A stretch of DNA of 64,000 bases from Yersinia rochesterensis. GTDB lineage: Bacteria; Pseudomonadota; Gammaproteobacteria; Enterobacterales; Enterobacteriaceae. This document shows positions 1 to 8,565 of this stretch, one piece after another. Each line of letters starts with the position of its first letter. The first letter of the stretch is position 1. The stretch lies in the NCBI RefSeq assembly GCF_003600645.1, contig NZ_CP032482.1:3038001-3102000 (forward strand). Reading direction: 5' to 3'. The position numbers and the translations under genes are program-made. The notes under the pieces were generated by a model that saw nothing but the letters and a program-made list of their open reading frames with translations, had not been told where the DNA came from and did not search any database.

Positions 1-2370
1 GTAGGAAAACCATCAGCTAGTATCCGACGTGGCTTAACAGAATCGATGATTGCCTTGGCTGTTTTCCCAGAGGTAGCAACACTTATTACGGATGTATCTT
101 CTCATGTGAATAGTGCAGTGTATAAGTTGCTTAATAATGCAACTGAGCCACTTTGGTGGTCTTTGTCTCAGGACTTCCATAATCTTGCAGAAGCAGCCCC
201 AACGGTATTTCTAGACGCTGTAGAAGCTGGGTTGGAAGGTGATTCACCTCAGATTTTGTCATTATTCCGAAGTGATGAAGGGATAATGCAACCCACAGAG
301 TATCTTTCAAATTTGTTATGGGCATTAGAGATGTTAGCGCGTAGCCCGCTTTATCTAATGCAATCTGCACTTTTACTGGCTTGGTTAGATGATGTTGATC
401 CTGGAGGTCGATGGGGAAACCGTCCAGCAGTTTCTTTAAGGCGGATTTTTGTTAGTTGGTCACCACAAACTTATGCTAATTCATCACAACGTATTAAGGT
501 CATTAATCGGATCATCTCGCTGCATCCAATTGCTGGTTGGAAGTTATTGCTCGCATTAGCACCTCGTTCACACGATACTTCAGAACCTTCTTCTATGCCA
601 AATTGGCGTGATTTCACTCCTAATGAGCCGGAGTCGATTACCTGGTCCTCTGTTGCAACAGCAGCATGTGAGATCGGTGACAGATTATTAATGTATATAA
701 ATGGGAGGTGTGAACGGTGGTTTGAACTTTTTCACCTTTGGGGGAATTTTGATTCAAACTGGAAATTTTCAGCAGCTAAGCAATTAGCTGATTACTCCCT
801 TAACCTCACATCTTCTGATGAAAAAGAAAGGTTGTGGAATGAGTTACGGCGTTTTTTACAGAGAAACCGTGGCTTCAAAGATGCTCCATGGGCTATGTCT
901 GAAGAAGAATTAGCACCGTTGGATGCAATATTTCTTTCACTAACACCAGAAAATGTCGAGGAGCGTTTTCGCTGGCTATTTTGTGCAGGAGCCAATGAGT
1001 TAGGCGAAAATTATGATTGGCAAACACAACGAAATAGGCTCGAAGAGAGACAATCGGAAGCAGTAGAATTCTTACTTGCAGAACTTGAATTTGAACAAAT
1101 ATTTCATTTCTCTTCAACAATTACGCTGCACTACGATTTTGGTCTTGCTTTAGCACGATCCTCAACAAAGTGTGGGCATAAACATATTCTAATGAAAAAA
1201 GCCCTAATGTCTGGTGATTCAGATATAGCAAATATTGGTTTGGGAATTCTTTATGGACTCAAAGCAACGAAAGGTTCAGAAAGTGAAGCTTGGGTTCAAG
1301 CATTATGGGAACAAGCTATAACTGAGAATTGGGGGGAGTTAGCGGAAGTACGCATTACCCAAGTTTTGCCAACTGTAATGTCGCTTTGGCTTAAAATTGA
1401 GTCAAGACCAGGCAATATTAGTAAAATATATTGGGAAACGCTCCCTGTATTTAGGGTCTCCGGAAATGTAGAGGCTAAATATGTCATTGACTATTTACTT
1501 TTGGCAAATCGAAGTCACGATGCCCTTGCGTGGCTTTCTAATAATATAAAAATGAAACCAGATGGTTCGCTTATTATTAGAGCAATGCATGCTGCTGTAA
1601 GCGCCAAAGAAAAATTCAATAATGATAATACGATGTCGAGCTATTATATCGGTATTCTCCTGGATTATTTGGAGAGTGATGTAAATACTTCAAAAGAAGA
1701 AATTGTGAGGCTCGAATGGATCTACTTCCAAGTCTTACGCCATTCACGACATCCAGCCAGGAACCTACATCAGGCTCTAGCCCAAGATCCTGTATTTTTT
1801 ACTTCCCTAATGAAATTACTCTACCTGCCTAAAGAAGATAGTGATGTGGTTGAACCTGAACCAACAAATCCTAAGCAAGCCCGTGATATGGCAAGCCAGG
1901 CATATCAAGTTTTGCATGATTGGAGCATCGTACCTGGAACAAATCAACACGGGACTATTGACTCTTCTGCGTTGATGTCGTGGGTCAAAAAAGCTCGTCA
2001 ATTATTGAAGGCTGCAGGTCGTGGTGAAATTGGTGATGACAAGATAGGCATGATTATCTCTGCCGCAAAGCGAACAAAAAATGAAGCATGGCCGCCAGAA
2101 CCTGTTCGAGAAGTTCTTGAGTATGCACGGAGCAGAGCAATGGACGATGGTTTTAAAGTTGGGGTTTACAACCGTCGTGGCGTAACTATACGTATGCCAC
2201 ATGATGGAGGGGAGCAAGAACGAATACTGGTAGAGCGCTATAAACAAGATGCTGATGATCTTCGATTTGAATGGCCTCGTACGGCAGCTTGCCTAGACCG
2301 TATTGCTGCAAGCTATCAACAAGATGCAATTCGGGAAGATCTCAGTGCGGACCAAGGCGATTGGTTATAA
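1..2370 (+). CDS. C-terminal part of a very large helical protein of unknown function (partial)
   Basis: The reading frame is open from the first base, so the true start lies left of the window; the ATG at 46 is internal. About 789 residues are visible. They are almost entirely predicted helix with many Trp and Leu residues, as in ARM/HEAT or TPR-like scaffolds, and no catalytic motif is visible in this part. The C-terminus is acidic, ends in DQGDWL, and includes a conserved-looking EWPRTAACLDRIA segment. The stop is 55 bp before the helicase gene in the same direction, so the two are probably one operon. Position beside a tRNA-linked integrase suggests defence. Any N-terminal NTPase or sensor domain would lie outside the window. 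I do not recognise the family. Confidence 0.75.
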   Translation, partial: VGKPSASIRRGLTESMIALAVFPEVATLITDVSSHVNSAVYKLLNNATEPLWWSLSQDFHNLAEAAPTVFLDAVEAGLEGDSPQILSLFRSDEGIMQPTEYLSNLLWALEMLARSPLYLMQSALLLAWLDDVDPGGRWGNRPAVSLRRIFVSWSPQTYANSSQRIKVINRIISLHPIAGWKLLLALAPRSHDTSEPSSMPNWRDFTPNEPESITWSSVATAACEIGDRLLMYINGRCERWFELFHLWGNFDSNWKFSAAKQLADYSLNLTSSDEKERLWNELRRFLQRNRGFKDAPWAMSEEELAPLDAIFLSLTPENVEERFRWLFCAGANELGENYDWQTQRNRLEERQSEAVEFLLAELEFEQIFHFSSTITLHYDFGLALARSSTKCGHKHILMKKALMSGDSDIANIGLGILYGLKATKGSESEAWVQALWEQAITENWGELAEVRITQVLPTVMSLWLKIESRPGNISKIYWETLPVFRVSGNVEAKYVIDYLLLANRSHDALAWLSNNIKMKPDGSLIIRAMHAAVSAKEKFNNDNTMSSYYIGILLDYLESDVNTSKEEIVRLEWIYFQVLRHSRHPARNLHQALAQDPVFFTSLMKLLYLPKEDSDVVEPEPTNPKQARDMASQAYQVLHDWSIVPGTNQHGTIDSSALMSWVKKARQLLKAAGRGEIGDDKIGMIISAAKRTKNEAWPPEPVREVLEYARSRAMDDGFKVGVYNRRGVTIRMPHDGGEQERILVERYKQDADDLRFEWPRTAACLDRIAASYQQDAIREDLSADQGDWL

Positions 2371-2425
2371 GCCTTCTCAGCTTACTTAGATTTATTGAAT
2401 TTTTTAAATCTGCAAAGGATATTAC

Positions 2426-5400
2426 ATGCATAGAAATTTATTAAAATACTTAAAATTATCCTCTGGTAAAATTAGAACCTGTCAAGAAGCAGCTGTTAAA
2501 GAGTTTTTTAAATTTAAGAAAAAAAACATTCGTGATAAGGCATGCTTAATTAACTTGCCAACGGGAGCAGGTAAAACAGGTGTCATAAGTTTAATATCAC
2601 ATCTAAGTAAAGAGCGAAATATTTTAATTATCTGTCATAGGAGAGCAGTTAAGGAACAGCTCTATAAAGAAGTATCAAGTAGATTTTTTAGAGTAACGTT
2701 AAACGATCCGGATATAAAATTAAAGAATACATTTAAAAACATTAATAATTTAAATGAAGAAGGTATATATATCTCAACATTTCAAAAACTATCAATGTTA
2801 TCACCAGAAGACCTATATAAGACACAAAGTTTCTTTGATCTGATTATTATTGATGAAGGTCATTCTGAACCATCTCCTGTATGGCGAGAAATCGTACGAC
2901 AATCAGATGCAATAAAAGTTGTAATAACGGCAACACCGTATAGGAATGATCTTTTCGAATTAAATGTTGACTTAGATGATTATTTTATCTTTACATTTAA
3001 ACAGGCTATTTTTGATAAAATAATAACTGAACCAAAATTCATTCAAGTGAATTCAATGGAGATAATGCTTCAAGAAGTAAAGGATTTTCTAGAGAAAAAT
3101 GAAAACATAAAATGTATAATAAAATGTAAAGATGCTAATGATATATCTCTATACCACGAATCAATTTCTAAAAAATTCAAAACAGCAAGTATACATGAGA
3201 CATTTAGAAATGATGAAGCTAGCGGTAAATTTAAATCAGTAAATTCCGCATTAAAATCTGACAACATAAGAGTTCTAATTCATCAACATAAACTTGATGA
3301 AGGTGTAGATTTGCCTGAAGCAAAATTATTAGTTTTAACCTATCAAGTTGGAAGTGGTAGAGAATTAGTTCAAACTATTGGGAGAGTTGTTAGGAATTAC
3401 AATTCAATAGAACCGATGATAATAGATCTAGCTAGTTCATCCAATGAAAGAATGTGGCAAAGTTACCGCGTATTTGATGACTACATATCCACACCTAGCG
3501 GTTCAAAAGGATTTATAAAATCACTAAGCACAACTAACTTAATAAAAGGATTTCTTGATAACTTCCCTGAATACAGCTACTTCTCCAGTCGTTTCAGAGA
3601 ACGATTGGACTTGCAATCCATAAATGCCAATGATATTTCAATACCATTGGCATCCGTTTGTTTTATAGAAAAAGGACCTAATTACTCAACACCTCTTCTC
3701 TTGGATAAGATATATTGGGAACTGCATACACAAGGTTCACTCGTTAAAAAAATAAACAATGACCATGATGTATCCATATATCTATACATATCATTCAATA
3801 GCTCTAGATATCTTTCTGATAAACTATTTTTTGAACCTAAATTAGAAATAATAATAATTAAAGAGCTATCTAATAGCATAGCTATATTTGACAGTTCTGG
3901 TGGCAAGTATGCTAATAGAATAGACTTAAATCTTGCAAATCCTATAAATATTAACAGATTAACAGCATTAGCAGCAGTTACTAAGGCCCATGAAATAAAA
4001 GAGGCTCACTCAAGGGCCATAGGTACTGCAAAGAATAGACCGGAAGCGATATCCTTAAAAGGTAAAAACCTAGAAAATATAAATAGTACTCAGCGTAACG
4101 CAATGTATACATTAACAACATTGAAAGTAGTTAATAAGGATGAACAAGGGAAAAGTGATAGTAGTTTCTATTTAGGAGCCAGGTCTGGTCGAGTTTCTGA
4201 CCAAATGGAAAGGAACTTTAGTATAGAAGAACTATCTGAATGGATTGAAAAAATAGATTTAGGAACAGCCAAGGAAGCAACTAATAATGGCAGATTGATA
4301 AAATCCTTCTCACAACCTATAGATGAAAAACCTAATTCCAATATAGTTTCAATTATTCTAGACCTATCAGATTTCGACACTGAATTAATTTCCGAAAAGA
4401 ATTTCCTACCAGACTATTATTATCTTCAATATTCAGAGAATGAAGGTGCGGAGTTTTTTATTGGTTCAACGTCATTTAAAATATACACTCATTATGCAGA
4501 AGAGAAACATAGATACTTTTTGACAACCACTAACAACAATGATGATTTCAATAAAATAATATCTTATTTAAATAATGACTCTTTTAGGATTCTTTTCTTA
4601 GACGGAACAACATACAGTGCGTCGAAATTTTATAAATTCTCACTTCCTTGTGAAAAAGGTGTTACGGCTGAGGAAAGTTGGGCAGGACGCTCACTTATAA
4701 GCATTCCAGCACTGCTTTCTAAGGAGCTTAAAGAAAAGGGAAAATATGATGAAAAAGATATGTATATTAATACCACAAGCACAAAATTTGATAAAGACTC
4801 TATTTTTTATTTGATTGATCAATTAAGTAACTATTCTAATGATAATCCTACCATTATCGAACTAGGCCCTTTTTATTCGTTTATCCCCAATTGCGACCTT
4901 GTTATTTGCACAGACATGAATACTGAGCCGTGTGATTTCATAGTTTCGTCTGCTGAAAAATTATGTTTCATTCATGTAAAATGTGGGGATTCACACAGTT
5001 CGCCTAAGTCATCTGCTGGAGCAATTGCAGAAGTCGGTAGTCAGGCAATAAAAAATTTATCATACCTAATTTCACATTCAACTAACAATATACCTGGGAA
5101 CTTTTCCATCTGGGATAAGCCATGGCCTTCACCAACAGCAAAACATCAACTTAACTCTCGTTTTCGGCTTGCTTTCAATAAAAAGGGAATAATTCCAGAT
5201 GCGAAAAACAAGCTTAAGGATAAAGCTTGGGAATTGATTTCAGAAAGAAGAAAATCACCGCTATGCAGTAAAGAAATATGGATAGTAATGGGTAATTCTT
5301 TCTCTAAACAGCATTTTATTGAAGAGATGTCTAAGGAAACCAACCAGCAATCTGAAACGATCCAAGCATTCCAATTAATTGAAGATTGGCTAAGTACGGC

Positions 5401-5440
5401 TGATGAAATGGGTATAGATATTAAAATATTCACATCATAA
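2426..5440 (+). CDS. SF2 (DEAD/DEAH-like) helicase with C-terminal nuclease-like domain, putative defence protein
   Basis: The protein has 1004 residues. Residues about 40-340 hold SF2 helicase motifs: Walker A PTGAGKT (45-51), Walker B DEGH (143-146), TATPYR near 169 and the motif VI-like GRVVRN near 323. The middle (about 350-800) is not recognised. The C-terminus contains D837 followed by a strand ending HVK (850-852) and a downstream Gln-bearing helix, which resembles a PD-(D/E)xK nuclease core with His in the Glu position. The start has AAAGGA six bases upstream. The gene is strikingly AT-rich compared with the chromosomal genes to the right, indicating transfer. It pairs with the upstream large helical protein. 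A restriction- or defence-type role is inferred from architecture and the integrase context, not shown. Confidence 0.8.
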   Translation: MHRNLLKYLKLSSGKIRTCQEAAVKEFFKFKKKNIRDKACLINLPTGAGKTGVISLISHLSKERNILIICHRRAVKEQLYKEVSSRFFRVTLNDPDIKLKNTFKNINNLNEEGIYISTFQKLSMLSPEDLYKTQSFFDLIIIDEGHSEPSPVWREIVRQSDAIKVVITATPYRNDLFELNVDLDDYFIFTFKQAIFDKIITEPKFIQVNSMEIMLQEVKDFLEKNENIKCIIKCKDANDISLYHESISKKFKTASIHETFRNDEASGKFKSVNSALKSDNIRVLIHQHKLDEGVDLPEAKLLVLTYQVGSGRELVQTIGRVVRNYNSIEPMIIDLASSSNERMWQSYRVFDDYISTPSGSKGFIKSLSTTNLIKGFLDNFPEYSYFSSRFRERLDLQSINANDISIPLASVCFIEKGPNYSTPLLLDKIYWELHTQGSLVKKINNDHDVSIYLYISFNSSRYLSDKLFFEPKLEIIIIKELSNSIAIFDSSGGKYANRIDLNLANPININRLTALAAVTKAHEIKEAHSRAIGTAKNRPEAISLKGKNLENINSTQRNAMYTLTTLKVVNKDEQGKSDSSFYLGARSGRVSDQMERNFSIEELSEWIEKIDLGTAKEATNNGRLIKSFSQPIDEKPNSNIVSIILDLSDFDTELISEKNFLPDYYYLQYSENEGAEFFIGSTSFKIYTHYAEEKHRYFLTTTNNNDDFNKIISYLNNDSFRILFLDGTTYSASKFYKFSLPCEKGVTAEESWAGRSLISIPALLSKELKEKGKYDEKDMYINTTSTKFDKDSIFYLIDQLSNYSNDNPTIIELGPFYSFIPNCDLVICTDMNTEPCDFIVSSAEKLCFIHVKCGDSHSSPKSSAGAIAEVGSQAIKNLSYLISHSTNNIPGNFSIWDKPWPSPTAKHQLNSRFRLAFNKKGIIPDAKNKLKDKAWELISERRKSPLCSKEIWIVMGNSFSKQHFIEEMSKETNQQSETIQAFQLIEDWLSTADEMGIDIKIFTS

Positions 5441-5447
5441 TAAACTA

Positions 5448-5481
5448 ACTTCCCCGACACATTTCAGTGTATCGGGGAAGT
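5448..5481. terminator. Bidirectional terminator hairpin between helicase and integrase
   Basis: A near-perfect inverted repeat (arms 5448-5460 and 5467-5481, core CTTCCCCGA / TCGGGGAAG) lies between the convergent helicase and integrase genes. It is suited to stopping transcription from both sides, although the flanking T-runs are weak. Confidence 0.6.
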
Positions 5482-5568
5482 CATGCATAATCAATTCAAC
5501 TGATTAACTTTATCAAATGACTAATAAATATAATTCTCTATCTAAAGCATATTCATAATGAAGTGTTC

Positions 5569-6780
5569 TTAGTTATACACTTGAATATTTTCTTCCCAAG
5601 AATCACAATCTTCCATCCCATCCACATAATCCCCATACCACTGCAACATCTCCCTACGCTGCTCCAAATACTGCGCATGGTTATACGTGCCACGAATGGT
5701 GTTTTTATCCACATGAGCAAGTTGTAGCTCAATCCACGCTGTGTTATAGCCTTGTTCGTGCAGGATAGTACTCATCGTGTGCCTAAAACCGTGCCCCGTA
5801 GCCTTCCCGTGATACCCCACCCTTTTCAGAACCTGATTGATACTCGCCTCACTCATTGGCTTAGTGATATCGTTACGCCCAGGAAATACCAGATTGTAGC
5901 GACCTGTCACTGCCTGGATTTCACGTAGTGCTGCCACAACCTGATCGGACAATGGCACCAGATGTGGGCGGCGCATCTTCATCCTTTCGACTGGTACTTC
6001 CCAAACCCGCTTGTCGAAATCGAACTCTTTCCATTCAGCCATGCGGAGCTCAATGGTACGAACGCCAGTTAGCATCAGAATCTTTGTTGCTAGCCGAGTT
6101 ATAGGGCTACCGGAATAAGCGGCGAGAGCCTCTAAAAAAGCAGGAAGTTCATCCGCTAACAGGTGAGGATAGTGCACAGATTTTGGCGGAGTTAGTGCGC
6201 TTGCCAGTTCTGAGGCTGGGTTAGATTCAGCGCGCCCCGTGACAATGGCGTAACGAAACACTTGGTTGCAGGCCTGGCGGATTTTGCGCAGCTTGTCGAG
6301 GACACCACGTTTTTCGAGTTTACGAAATGAACTGAGGATCTCCAGAGGCTTGATCTCTGCAATTGGGCGCTTACCGATATCCGGAAAGATATCGTTTTCA
6401 AACGCTTCCATAATGTCTTCGGCATAACCCTTCGACCAGTTAGGACGTTTGTACTCATGCCATTCAAGCGCGATAGCTTTGAAGGTGTTTTCTACCGTCG
6501 CTTTGCGAGCTTGTTTATCAACCTTTTTCTGTTCACTAGGATCGATAGCGTTAGCGACTTGCCGCTTAGCGTCATCTCTCCGCTGCCTGGCTTCAGATAA
6601 AGAAATTTCGGGATAGATACCCAACGCCAGCATCTTTTGTTTGCCGTCAAATCGGTACTGCAAGCGCCAATACTTAGATCCATTAGGATGCACCATCAAA
6701 TGCATCCCTTCGCCATCAGTAAGCTTGTAAGGCTTCTCTGTTGGCTTTGCACTTCTTACCTTCACATCGGTTAAGGCCAT
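5569..6780 (-). CDS. P4-type tyrosine recombinase (island integrase)
   Basis: This 403-residue protein has an N-terminal DUF4102-type arm-binding domain (about 1-90), a core-binding region and a C-terminal catalytic domain. Visible catalytic residues are Arg in TGVRTIELR, the His/Arg pair in GHGFRHT, His in LAHVDKNTIRG and the nucleophilic Tyr in the YNHAQY or WYGDY segment. Length matches the IntS/P4 integrase family, which typically inserts in the 3' end of tRNA genes. The gene begins about 195 bp beyond the argU 3' end and reads away from it, the classic layout of a tRNA-linked island. It should catalyse island integration and excision. No defect is visible. Confidence 0.95.
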   Translation of the reverse strand: MALTDVKVRSAKPTEKPYKLTDGEGMHLMVHPNGSKYWRLQYRFDGKQKMLALGIYPEISLSEARQRRDDAKRQVANAIDPSEQKKVDKQARKATVENTFKAIALEWHEYKRPNWSKGYAEDIMEAFENDIFPDIGKRPIAEIKPLEILSSFRKLEKRGVLDKLRKIRQACNQVFRYAIVTGRAESNPASELASALTPPKSVHYPHLLADELPAFLEALAAYSGSPITRLATKILMLTGVRTIELRMAEWKEFDFDKRVWEVPVERMKMRRPHLVPLSDQVVAALREIQAVTGRYNLVFPGRNDITKPMSEASINQVLKRVGYHGKATGHGFRHTMSTILHEQGYNTAWIELQLAHVDKNTIRGTYNHAQYLEQRREMLQWYGDYVDGMEDCDSWEENIQVYN

Positions 6781-6935
6781 TTGTGGCTCTCCGTTGCTGG
6801 CTGTTGGTATAAGATTTCATTGAACGGGGATGTACCATCACATATACCAACAAATAGTACTTGATGTGGGTTGATGTCGATAGAGCTAGGTAGACTGAAG
6901 ACACACTAAAATCAGCTAATACACTGAATTTTAGG

Positions 6936-6962
6936 CATAAAAAAAGACGTCAGTTGACGTCT
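6936..6962 (-). terminator. Intrinsic terminator downstream of argU
   Basis: On the minus strand an 8-bp stem AGACGTCA/TGACGTCT with a two-base loop is followed by a run of seven T residues, 14 bases after the tRNA CCA end. It fits termination of the argU transcript. Being on the island side of the tRNA, it may be brought by the island. Confidence 0.75.
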
Positions 6963-6975
6963 ATTTACTTCGAGA

Positions 6976-7052
6976 TGGTACGCCCTACAGGGCTCGAACC
7001 TGTGACCTACGGCTTAGAAGGCCGTTGCTCTATCCAACTGAGCTAAGGGCGC
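6976..7052 (-). tRNA. argU: tRNA-Arg (anticodon TCT)
   Basis: Read on the minus strand the 77-nt sequence folds as a complete cloverleaf: acceptor stem GCGCCCT/AGGGCGT, D-loop AGCTCAGTTGGATAGAGC, anticodon loop CTTCTAA with TCT, T-arm with GTTCGAG, and an encoded CCA end. It reads the rare AGA codon. Its position next to folD and an integrase parallels E. coli argU, where prophage DLP12 inserts. The 3' half is the likely attachment core of the adjacent island. Confidence 0.97.
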
Positions 7053-7265
7053 ATTTGATATTTACCGCAGCATAGAACGCTGCTGGCAGTCAGTTGCGGG
7101 TTGGATTATACGGGCAGTCGCCTTTGAGTCAATGGCTTTTCGCCTTACGGTTTATCAACTGGCTATTTAATCGTTAATTAATCGTTATTATACGCCTGAC
7201 AGCACGCCCCGCTTCTGACAAAATAGGCAGATTCCCGCTTTTTTAATTGATGGACCCTTCCACTG

Positions 7266-8147
7266 ATGTCAGCGAAAATTATAGATGGTAAAACGATTGC
7301 GCAGCAGGTACGAAACGAAGTAGCTGCGTTGGTACAGAAACGTTTAGCTGCGGGTAAACGTGCCCCTGGCCTTGCTGTTGTGCTAGTAGGTGAAAATCCA
7401 GCCTCACAAATTTATGTCGCCAGTAAACGTAAAGCCTGTGAAGAAGTGGGTTTCGTTTCCCGCTCTTATGACCTGCCGATGACCACCACGGAAGCCGAGC
7501 TGTTAGCATTGATTGATTCACTGAATGACGATAGTGAAATAGATGGGATTCTAGTACAACTGCCACTGCCCGCGGGTATTGATAATGTCAAAGTCCTGGA
7601 ACGTATTCACCCGGATAAAGACGTGGATGGCTTCCATCCCTACAATGTTGGCCGCTTGTGTCAGCGGGCGCCTAAACTCCGCCCTTGTACTCCACGCGGC
7701 ATCGTGACACTGCTAGAGCGTTATGATATCCCGACTTATGGTCTGAATGCTGTCGTGGTAGGGGCATCCAATATTGTCGGCCGCCCGATGAGCCTTGAGC
7801 TATTACTGGCGGGTTGCACCACTACCGTCACTCATCGGTTTACCAAAAATTTGCGCCAACATGTCGAAAATGCAGATTTATTAGTCGTTGCTGTCGGTAA
7901 ACCCGGTTTTATTCCCGGTGAGTGGATAAAACCCGGTGCTATCGTGATTGATGTCGGCATTAACCGCTTGGAAAGTGGTAAAGTAGTCGGTGATGTAGAA
8001 TTTGATGCCGCCGTTGAGCGTGCGGGTTGGATTACACCGGTTCCCGGTGGCGTCGGGCCGATGACCGTTGCAACACTGATACAAAATACCTTGCAAGCCT
8101 GCGAGGAATATCATGACATCAACGAAAATAGAGTGAAAGGACAGTAA
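7266..8147 (+). CDS. folD: Bifunctional methylenetetrahydrofolate dehydrogenase/cyclohydrolase
   Basis: FolD interconverts 5,10-methylene-THF and 10-formyl-THF in two NADP-linked steps in the cytosol, supplying one-carbon units for purines and formyl-Met. The 293-residue protein matches the family along its length: [11 protein letters not shown] with the catalytic Lys, the substrate-loop segment ILVQLPLP, the DVDGFHP motif, the nucleotide-binding [13 protein letters not shown] and the C-terminal [12 protein letters not shown] signature. It is a few residues longer than E. coli FolD at the C-terminus. Its stop overlaps the ybcJ start by one base (TAATG), so the two are translationally coupled. 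Confidence 0.97.
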   Translation: MSAKIIDGKTIAQQVRNEVAALVQKRLAAGKRAPGLAVVLVGENPASQIYVASKRKACEEVGFVSRSYDLPMTTTEAELLALIDSLNDDSEIDGILVQLPLPAGIDNVKVLERIHPDKDVDGFHPYNVGRLCQRAPKLRPCTPRGIVTLLERYDIPTYGLNAVVVGASNIVGRPMSLELLLAGCTTTVTHRFTKNLRQHVENADLLVVAVGKPGFIPGEWIKPGAIVIDVGINRLESGKVVGDVEFDAAVERAGWITPVPGGVGPMTVATLIQNTLQACEEYHDINENRVKGQ

Positions 8148-8359
8148 TGGACATTTTTCATTTGGAAAAACACCCGCACGTCGAACTGTGTGACTTATTA
8201 AAGTTGCAAGGTTGGAACGATAGCGGTGCCTCAGCAAAAGCCGCCATCGCTGATGGGCTGGTAAAAGTCGACGGGAATGTGGAAACGCGCAAGCGCTGCA
8301 AGATCCTGGCTGACCAGATTGTTGAGTTTCAAGGTATGAAAGTACAGGTTAAAGCCTAA
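8147..8359 (+). CDS. ybcJ: S4-domain RNA-binding protein YbcJ
   Basis: This small 70-residue protein consists of one S4-like RNA-binding fold, with the pattern LLKLQGWNDSGASAKAAI then GLVKVDGNVETRKRCKI typical of YbcJ/YaaA-like S4 proteins. E. coli YbcJ has been linked to RNA binding, but its exact target is unclear. It follows folD with a one-base overlap, as in other Enterobacterales, so expression is probably tied to folD. Two convergent hairpin regions follow before cysS. Confidence 0.92.
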   Translation: MDIFHLEKHPHVELCDLLKLQGWNDSGASAKAAIADGLVKVDGNVETRKRCKILADQIVEFQGMKVQVKA

Positions 8360-8438
8360 TAACCTCAGCAACGGCGAGTTTTAGCTGGTTATTGCGAAAA
8401 ACTGCCGTTGTAGCAGTTATAATATATGGGCAAAAAAA

Positions 8439-8475
8439 TGCGGTTACTGGTCAACACCAGAACCGCAATTTTTTT
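8439..8475. terminator. Bidirectional terminator between ybcJ and cysS
   Basis: The stem TGCGGTTACTGGT pairs with ACCAGAACCGCA with one bulged base. It is preceded by a run of A and followed by seven or more T. It serves the convergent ends of ybcJ (+) and cysS (-). Confidence 0.8.
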
Positions 8476-8476
8476 A

Positions 8477-8545
8477 ATCTTATACCCGTTATACTTCAAG
8501 CTGCATGTGCATTGGCTGCCTTCCTGCAACTCAAATTATTTAGGG
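8477..8545. repeat. Partial copy of a dispersed intergenic palindromic repeat
   Basis: The segment with CTTCAAGCTGCATGTGC, then TTGGC and CCTTC, matches the reverse complement of a longer copy at 23735-23840 (CTTCAAGTTGCATGTGC). Such short non-coding repeats are common between genes in Yersinia and relatives. This copy appears truncated. It lies between the ybcJ/cysS terminator and the cysS stop. Confidence 0.6.
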
Positions 8546-8565
8546 TACCGTTAACCAGTTCCGTA

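Larger units (their letters stand above)
1..6990. mobile_element. Right-hand (integrase) end of a genomic island at argU
   Basis: The island boundary is inferred at the 3' end of the argU tRNA. The integrase, the AT-rich helicase and the unknown large protein all lie on the 3' side of the tRNA, and backbone genes begin directly on its other side with folD. The left boundary and second attachment site are outside the window, so size and total cargo are unknown. Confidence 0.8.

Noticed and set aside
46..90. ATG at 46 as the start of the first gene
   Set aside because: The frame is open from base 1 with a protein-like sequence upstream of the ATG, so the gene continues beyond the window.
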